Source: an uncultured Brachyspira sp.
GTDB taxonomy: Bacteria > Cyanobacteriota > Vampirovibrionia > Gastranaerophilales > Gastranaerophilaceae
Length of the DNA stretch: 10,811 nucleotides
Direction of reading: 5' to 3'
NCBI GenBank assembly: GCA_900321895.1
Contig: ONYB01000104.1
Span: 1 to 10,811 of the forward strand
In this document: piece by piece, positions 6,586 through 10,811 of the stretch
How the letters are laid out: each line of letters opens with the position of its first letter
Numbering within the stretch: position 1 is the first letter of the stretch
The notes under the pieces: generated by a model
The model's database searches: none
Seen by the model: the letters and a program-made list of their open reading frames with translations, nothing else
Told to the model about the DNA's origin: nothing
Program-made: the position numbers and the translations under genes

Positions 6586-7599
6586 ATGGTTTTAGAAATG
6601 GCTTTTCCGCAGCTTGAGCGTGCAATCAACCCGACACACGATATCAAGTTATTTGCAGGACGTTCAAACCCGAAACTCGCTCAGGAAATCGCAGATTACC
6701 TAGGCACAACAGTCGGTCCTATGGTTATCAAAAACTTTGCCGACGGTGAAATTTATGTTCAGGTAAAAGAAAGTGTCAGAGGGGATGATGTTTTCATTAT
6801 CCAACCGCTTTGCAACCCTGTAAACGAAAACCTTATGGAACTTTTGATTATTATTGATGCGTTCAAAAGAGCCAGTGCAAAATCAATCACAGCAGTAATT
6901 CCGTACTACGGTTATGCAAGACAGGACAGAAAAACTTCAGGACGTGAAGCAATTACCGCAAAACTCGTTGCAGACCTCCTCACAACGGCAGGTGCAAACA
7001 GAGTTCTTGCAATGGACTTGCATACAGGACAAATCCAAGGTTTCTTCAACATTCTTGTCGATCACATTTATGCAACACCTATCCTTGTAAATTACATTAA
7101 CAGCTTGAACATCAACTCTGATGACATGGTTGCGGTCAGCCCTGACACAGGCGGAGTGCAAAGAACAAGATATTTTGCAAAACAAATCGGTTGTTCACTT
7201 GCAATCATCGACAAACGTCGTGACAAACACAACGAAGCTATCGCCTCTCACGTTATCGGAGATGTAAAAGATAAGGTTTGCGTGATGTTTGATGATATTA
7301 TCGACACCGCAGGCACAATTTGCGAAGCTTCAAAACTTTTGAAAAAAGAAGGGGCAAAAGAAATTTACGTTTGTGCCTCTCACCCTGTATTCTCAGGGCC
7401 GGCTGTGGAAAGACTTGCAAACGCACCAATCAAAGAATGTATCGTAACAAACACAATACCGTTAGAAATGGAAAAAATGCCACCAAATATCAAACAGCTT
7501 TCAGTAGCACCGTTGTTGGGTCAGGCAATTTCAAGAATTCACGACGACGAATCAATCAGCTCGTTGTTCGGATTTGAAAAAGATATTCAAGTATCATAA
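6586..7599 (+). CDS. prs: Ribose-phosphate pyrophosphokinase (PRPP synthetase), 337 aa
   Basis: The enzyme makes 5-phosphoribosyl 1-diphosphate from ribose 5-phosphate and ATP, the precursor for purines, pyrimidines, histidine, tryptophan and NAD. Family hallmarks run the whole length: LFAGRSN and FADGE near the N-terminus, IPYYGYARQDRK with the ATP-site flexible loop, MDLHTGQIQGFF, DKRRDKHNE, and the PRPP-binding loop VMFDDIIDTAGT at 233-244. Length is about 20 residues above the 315-320 typical of the family because of an N-terminal extension. The frame is open from a TTG at 6559. I prefer ATG 6586 because AGAAAGGA lies upstream of it and the predicted transcript start (about 6556) leaves no leader for the TTG. 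The gene stands alone between its own promoter and terminator. The sequence looks closest to cyanobacterial-type enzymes, from memory. Function is very sure; exact start is moderately sure. Confidence 0.96.
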   Translation: MVLEMAFPQLERAINPTHDIKLFAGRSNPKLAQEIADYLGTTVGPMVIKNFADGEIYVQVKESVRGDDVFIIQPLCNPVNENLMELLIIIDAFKRASAKSITAVIPYYGYARQDRKTSGREAITAKLVADLLTTAGANRVLAMDLHTGQIQGFFNILVDHIYATPILVNYINSLNINSDDMVAVSPDTGGVQRTRYFAKQIGCSLAIIDKRRDKHNEAIASHVIGDVKDKVCVMFDDIIDTAGTICEASKLLKKEGAKEIYVCASHPVFSGPAVERLANAPIKECIVTNTIPLEMEKMPPNIKQLSVAPLLGQAISRIHDDESISSLFGFEKDIQVS

Positions 7600-7629
7600 T
7601 CATAAAATTTAAAAGTGGAAGTATGAAAG

Positions 7630-7660
7630 AAGGTGTCGCAAGACACCTTTTTGTTTTATT
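7630..7660 (+). terminator. Intrinsic terminator of prs
   Basis: A perfect eight-base stem AAGGTGTC (7630-7637) with GACACCTT (7642-7649) is capped by a GCAA tetraloop and followed by TTTGTTTTATT. It lies 30 bases after the prs stop. The convergent sdaAA gene ends at 7656 inside the T tract. The hairpin may also slow transcription from that side, although its U tract on the - strand is weak. Confidence 0.9.
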
Positions 7661-8528
7661 GCAAAAACTCTTTTTCCAATTCCAGTGCAGTTTTAGTTTT
7701 GGCAAGCCCACCTTGTGAACTTTCCTTCAACAGTGGCGACATAAGTTTTCCTGTTTGCTCAAGGGCGTCAATAACTTCGTCCGGCGGAATTTTTGACTTA
7801 ATTCCCGCAAGTGCCAATTCGCTTGCCGTCACAGCATGTATTGCCAAAAACGGATTTCTTTTAACACAAGGAATTTCCACCAAACCGCAAACAGGGTCAC
7901 AAGTTAAACCCAACAAATTTTTCATTGCCAAAGCCATTGCATTCAAAATTTCATCAACACTTCCGCCCAACATCTGTGTCAAAGCTGCCGCACTCATAGC
8001 AGACGCAACCCCGCATTCTGCCTGACAACCCGCAACAGCTCCCGCTAATGCCACCTTGTTTGAGATAATTCTGCCGACTTCACCTGCCGTAATAAGTGCA
8101 TTAATTTGGTCTTCCTCTGAGATTTTCAATTCCTCGCTAACCCCGACGAGCACGGACGGAACAATCGCACACGAGCCAGCAGTCGGACAAGCAACAATTT
8201 TGCCCATTCTAAGGTTTTCCTCAATCGTTGCAAGAGCGTAGGTCGTGATTTTTTCAAAGAGTCTCCCTAACAAGGCATGATGTCGGAGAAATCTTTTCTG
8301 CAACCTTTCGCAATCATCCCCGCACATTCCGCTAATCGACATCTCGTGACTCTTCAAACCGTTTTTAATAGCCTCCTTCATAGCGTCAAGGCTTTTTTTG
8401 ACTTTTGAACGAAATTCCGCAACACTAATTTCCGAGAGCTCCGCCTCTCTAAGTTGTGCAGCCTCATAAACAGTTATGCCGTTACAAATATTTTTTAGCT
8501 CTTCAAAAGTTGAGATTGTTTTTTCCAT
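7656..8528 (-). CDS. sdaAA: L-serine dehydratase, iron-sulfur type, alpha subunit, 290 aa
   Basis: This catalytic subunit of the [4Fe-4S] L-serine dehydratase turns L-serine into pyruvate and ammonia in the cytoplasm. The signature CPTAGSCAIVPSVL lies at 114-127. Three likely cluster ligands are C168 (AGCQAECG), C210 (LTCDPVCG) and C221 (EIPCVKRN). Their spacing of 42 and 11 residues matches that remembered for the characterised Legionella single-chain enzyme. Length fits the alpha chain of the two-chain form, in which the ACT-containing beta chain is separate. ATG 8528 is one base after the beta-subunit stop, so the two are co-translated; a weak GGAAAG precedes it. The oxygen-sensitive cluster enzyme suits a fermenting anaerobe using serine as a pyruvate source. 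Confidence is high. Confidence 0.96.
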   Translation of the reverse strand: MEKTISTFEELKNICNGITVYEAAQLREAELSEISVAEFRSKVKKSLDAMKEAIKNGLKSHEMSISGMCGDDCERLQKRFLRHHALLGRLFEKITTYALATIEENLRMGKIVACPTAGSCAIVPSVLVGVSEELKISEEDQINALITAGEVGRIISNKVALAGAVAGCQAECGVASAMSAAALTQMLGGSVDEILNAMALAMKNLLGLTCDPVCGLVEIPCVKRNPFLAIHAVTASELALAGIKSKIPPDEVIDALEQTGKLMSPLLKESSQGGLAKTKTALELEKEFLQ

Positions 8529-8529
8529 T

Positions 8530-9192
8530 TTAGCTTTCCAATTTTTTAATATAACTTACAAAATAGACATTTTTGATATTTTTCAAAAAGTCCAAAACTT
8601 TGTCGTCCACGCTTCCGTCAAGGCAAATTGACATTGAAGCTTCTTCACCTTTTGCGTATCTGTCGCAGTTGAGAGAGGCAATATTAATATGAATTGCATT
8701 TGTAACTCGTGCAATCATATTCGGAACATCTTTATAAATCAAAAGCAGAGTATTGTATTTGCCTGTCAATTTTACCGTAAAATCGTTAATCTTGCGGATA
8801 GCAATTTCACCCGCCCCGACCGATTCGCCGGAAATAATCATCCTGCCGTTTTCACCGTCAATCGTAAAATCAACGGCATTCGGATGACGGTTAAAATCTT
8901 GGGCATATTCATAATTATAATCAAACTGTTTTGCAATATCGGAATTGAAAATATTTTTAATCCTGCTATCATCCACAGCAAGCCCCAAAAGCCCTGCCAA
9001 CAGTCCCTTGTCAGTTCCGTGACCTTTTCCCGTCAAAGCAAACGAGTTATAAAGGCGAAAAGTTACAGACTTAATCTTACCGTTGTAAATATTTTTCGCC
9101 ATAAGTCCCAACCTAATCGCACCTGCCGTATGCGAACTTGAAGGCCCTGCCATAATCGGGGAAATAATATCAATAATTGTCGATTGTTTCAT
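8530..9192 (-). CDS. sdaAB: L-serine dehydratase, iron-sulfur type, beta subunit with ACT domain, 220 aa
   Basis: This is the partner chain of the two-subunit serine dehydratase. The N-terminal domain begins with the family motif GPSSSHTAGAIRLG (16-29). A C-terminal ACT domain (about 147-220, from TLLLIYKDVPNMIARV) is probably a regulatory or amino-acid-sensing module, as in Bacillus-type enzymes. Both domains are complete and the length is normal. The gene comes first in the operon, and sdaAA follows after one base. AAGGGAAAG lies just before the ATG, and a TATAAT about 30 bases upstream is a candidate -10 box. No other serine-metabolism gene is adjacent, so the pair seems to be a stand-alone catabolic unit. 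Confidence is high. Confidence 0.95.
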   Translation of the reverse strand: MKQSTIIDIISPIMAGPSSSHTAGAIRLGLMAKNIYNGKIKSVTFRLYNSFALTGKGHGTDKGLLAGLLGLAVDDSRIKNIFNSDIAKQFDYNYEYAQDFNRHPNAVDFTIDGENGRMIISGESVGAGEIAIRKINDFTVKLTGKYNTLLLIYKDVPNMIARVTNAIHINIASLNCDRYAKGEEASMSICLDGSVDDKVLDFLKNIKNVYFVSYIKKLES

Positions 9193-9221
9193 AAGCTTTC
9201 CCTTTACAAAACTATGCTAAA

Positions 9222-9250
9222 ATTATATCATCAAATACTTTACATAACTA
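9222..9250 (-). promoter_or_regulatory. Candidate promoter of sdaAB-sdaAA
   Basis: The - strand has TATAAT at 9222-9227, about 30 bases before the sdaAB ATG, leaving room for the AAGGGA ribosome binding site. A weak -35 match, TAGTTA (9245-9250), lies 17 bases upstream. The -10 is good; the -35 is poor, so an activator may be needed or the element may be coincidental in this AT-rich spacer. Confidence 0.4.
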
Positions 9251-9328
9251 TTAATGATTGTAAAATTTTTATTAAGAAATGGCAATATTTTTCAAATTTG
9301 TGGTTTTATATATATGTAGACAAAAGTG

Positions 9329-9337
9329 TGTTATAAA
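9329..9337 (+). promoter_or_regulatory. Candidate extended -10 promoter of the 47-codon gene
   Basis: TGTTATAAA (9329-9337) fits an extended -10 element. The predicted start near 9344 gives a leader of about 30 bases that holds the AAAGGAG ribosome binding site. No good -35 box is seen at 17 bases. The whole 9193-9375 spacer is AT-rich and appears to hold only this promoter and the divergent sda promoter. Confidence 0.35.
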
Positions 9338-9375
9338 CAGTTTGATTAGGTAGTGTGAAATTTAAAGGAGAATAA

Positions 9376-9519
9376 ATGTTCAGTCCTGAATTTATGAAGT
9401 TCTTGATTAACTATCAAAAAGAAGATTTTACCCCTGAAGAAACAAAAAAGGAAATCGAATTCAAAGACAAACGTGGCAAAGGCAAACTTGCAGAAGTCTT
9501 TCTTACTGTTGAAAAATAG
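9376..9519 (+). CDS. Unrecognised small protein, 47 aa
   Basis: A 47-codon frame starts at ATG 9376, five bases after a strong AAAGGAG (9364-9370), and ends at TAG 9519. The product is cytoplasmic, with no membrane segment or signal peptide. It begins MFSPEFMKFLINYQKEDF and has a charged central part (PEETKKEIEFKDKRGKGK), then a short hydrophobic tail AEVFLTV. I do not recognise a family. Codon use (many GAA, AAA and TTC codons) resembles neighbouring genes. It sits alone between two - strand operons, with its own promoter-like element. The main evidence for reality is the ribosome binding site and clean frame. A chance frame of this length is possible but less likely. Confidence 0.6.
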   Translation: MFSPEFMKFLINYQKEDFTPEETKKEIEFKDKRGKGKLAEVFLTVEK

Positions 9520-9540
9520 CTAACGTTTTCAATTATGCTA
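9512..9540 (-). terminator. Weak intrinsic terminator of queF-yraN
   Basis: Read on the - strand, TAGC-A-TAA (9533-9540) pairs with TTAGCTA (9517-9523) with one bulged base, and is followed by TTTTT (9512-9516). It lies just after the yraN stop and overlaps the end of the convergent 47-codon gene. The stem is AT-rich, so strength is doubtful. Confidence 0.35.
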
Positions 9541-9542
9541 AT

Positions 9543-9884
9543 TTACACATTCTTCAAGTGCTCGATTTTTAATTCGGGTTTGAGAGTAATGCCGATTACG
9601 TCAATGCGGTATTTTTGGAACTTGTGTTCTTGAAGGTAGAATTGAATACCCTTTTTGATGTTTTCGTACTTTGATTTGGTAATCGCCTCAAACGGCGTAC
9701 CAAAGTCGTTCGTCGTTCTGGTCTTGACCTCTACAAAAACAAGTGTATTTTTGTATTCTGCAATAATATCGATTTCACAAAACCTTGAGTAGTGCTTATT
9801 CCGCTCAAGAATTTTGTAACCTCGTTTTTCCAAGTATCTGCAAGCCAAATCCTCGCCCGCATTTCCGATTTTCTTATTCTCCAT
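9543..9884 (-). CDS. yraN: YraN family (UPF0102) endonuclease-like protein, 113 aa
   Basis: The family has a PD-(D/E)xK nuclease-like fold and is widespread, but its cellular role is not settled; links to DNA repair or recombination have been suggested. From ATG 9884 the protein shows GNAGEDLACRYLEKRGYKI (7-25), then CEIDII with E37 and D39, then FVEVKTR with E52 and K54, which together make the expected active-site pattern. The Gly usually before EID is Cys36 here. I chose ATG 9884 because it shares its A with the queF stop (TAATG), giving direct translational coupling. A GTG at 9899 would add five residues, but its purine-rich stretch abuts it with no spacing. Length is normal for the family. 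Family membership is very sure. Confidence 0.9.
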   Translation of the reverse strand: MENKKIGNAGEDLACRYLEKRGYKILERNKHYSRFCEIDIIAEYKNTLVFVEVKTRTTNDFGTPFEAITKSKYENIKKGIQFYLQEHKFQKYRIDVIGITLKPELKIEHLKNV

Positions 9885-10777
9885 TACTGTTTCAAACACC
9901 CTCTGGCAAATTTTGTAACATCAGTCAAATTAAAAGCATCCGCAACCTGCGTATTTTTTCGCCAACGAGAAGGGCAAATATCAATACCGCCACGTCTTGT
10001 GTACAAAATGCTTACAAAAAGTTCATCGCCCTCTTCAAGCAAATCTGAAAGCCTTTTAAAAATCATTTCACAACACTCCTCGTGGAAATGGAATTCCGAG
10101 CGGAAAGAACTCAAATATTTGACCAAACTTTCCTCTTTGATATGTTTTTTTGACTTGTAATAAATGAACGCATCCCCAAAATCAGGCTGGTGAGTAACCC
10201 TGCAATTTGACCTCAAAGACTCAAATGCCCACCTGTATTCGGCAACTTCTGCACTCTTTTCAACCTCCAAAACTTCAGGGGCTTCTTTAAATTTATCAAT
10301 TTTGATGGCATTCTCGTCAACAAAATCCATAATATTTTTAAAATCTTGATAAATCTCGACTTTTTCTACATTAGAACTCAAAAAGCAAATCGTGACAGGA
10401 GTTTTAAGCTTTTCAGACAAGTCACGTTCAATAATATTTTTGCAGACCTCAAGGCAATCTTCGGTATTTTTGCCAAAGCGTGACATATTAAAAGAATTCA
10501 AATACAACTTGAGTGACTTTGATTCCACCAAAAATTCATTCTCACAAGAGTATTTCATCTTCATAACCCGAGTTACGGGAAGTCCGCTTTCGGTTAATGT
10601 GGAAAATTCATAAGCGTGCCAAACATCAACACCCACAAAAGGCAATTTCTCATTTTTTATGTCATACTGTTTTCGATTTTCAGCCCTCGGCACAACGACC
10701 AAAAGCGACGGGTCGTAGGTTTCGCTTCCGCTAACTCTTTTTCCTAAAAATTTTGAAGCTATTTCATCTGTTTTCAT
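9884..10777 (-). CDS. queF: NADPH-dependent 7-cyano-7-deazaguanine reductase, long (E. coli-type) form, 297 aa
   Basis: QueF reduces the nitrile of preQ0 to the amine of preQ1, the last free-base step before insertion into tRNA on the way to queuosine. The length and two-domain layout mark the long (unimodular, tandem T-fold) form. The N-terminal half carries ESKSLKLYLNSFN at 85-97. The C-terminal half carries the catalytic motif SNCRVTHQPDFGD, with nucleophile C192 and the acid D199 seven residues later, matching the E. coli C190/D197 pair. FHEECCEMIF at 231-240 matches the substrate-binding FHE region. All expected residues are present. GAGG lies six bases before the ATG. yraN follows with a one-base overlap. 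No preQ1 riboswitch is visible in the 34 bases of leader within the window. Other queuosine genes may lie outside it. Confidence 0.96.
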   Translation of the reverse strand: MKTDEIASKFLGKRVSGSETYDPSLLVVVPRAENRKQYDIKNEKLPFVGVDVWHAYEFSTLTESGLPVTRVMKMKYSCENEFLVESKSLKLYLNSFNMSRFGKNTEDCLEVCKNIIERDLSEKLKTPVTICFLSSNVEKVEIYQDFKNIMDFVDENAIKIDKFKEAPEVLEVEKSAEVAEYRWAFESLRSNCRVTHQPDFGDAFIYYKSKKHIKEESLVKYLSSFRSEFHFHEECCEMIFKRLSDLLEEGDELFVSILYTRRGGIDICPSRWRKNTQVADAFNLTDVTKFARGCLKQ

Positions 10778-10811
10778 GTAGACCTCGATAATTTTTGATG
10801 TCGCTAAGAAG

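Noticed and set aside
7633..8025. 130-codon + strand frame antisense to sdaAA
   Set aside because: It is a shadow of a highly conserved gene, starts inside the prs terminator hairpin, and has no ribosome binding site.
8689..9141. 150-codon + strand frame antisense to sdaAB
   Set aside because: Shadow of a clear sdaAB gene; the product has no recognisable domain and no start signal.
10778..10811. End of a - strand gene upstream of queF (TAG at 10804-10806) or a preQ1 riboswitch
   Set aside because: Only 34 bases remain in the window; one stop triplet is not evidence of a gene, and no riboswitch structure can be seen in so short a stretch.

Overview
The window is AT-rich bacterial DNA. Its short spacers, tight operons and codon use suggest a low-GC host. 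The ribose-phosphate pyrophosphokinase reads very like the cyanobacterial and Vampirovibrionia (Melainabacteria) version, so a gut Gastranaerophilales-type bacterium is my best guess. That rests on remembered family resemblance only; no search was run.

Region 1 (1-4230, + strand) is the right end of a phage-derived cassette. It holds the tail of an unknown gene, an unrecognised 122-aa protein, a GNAT-like acetyltransferase, a podovirus-type portal, a large terminase with intact ATPase and nuclease motifs, and a 78-residue membrane plus coiled-coil protein. An intrinsic terminator closes it. No integrase, lysis enzyme, att repeat or tRNA is visible at this edge, so a prophage end, a remnant or a gene-transfer-agent-like cluster all remain possible.

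Region 2 (4229-6287, - strand) is a two-component operon. A short cytoplasmic histidine kinase with no sensor domain overlaps a three-domain response regulator (degenerate receiver, degenerate GGDEF-like domain, intact receiver). The kinase has a well-formed promoter whose predicted start falls on the ATG, so it is probably leaderless.

Region 3 (6253-6585) has no convincing protein gene. On the - strand it holds a promoter-like element, a long bulged stem kept by a G-U pair only on that strand, and a strong intrinsic terminator just upstream of the kinase promoter. This is the best candidate in the window for an undescribed element, either a small RNA or an attenuator-type leader. On the + strand the same region carries the prs promoter.

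Region 4 (6586-10811) is housekeeping. prs (+) makes PRPP. sdaAB-sdaAA (-) encodes the two-subunit Fe-S L-serine dehydratase. A 47-codon gene with a strong ribosome binding site (+) is unrecognised. queF-yraN (-) encodes the queuosine-pathway nitrile reductase and a YraN-family nuclease-like protein, joined by a TAATG overlap.
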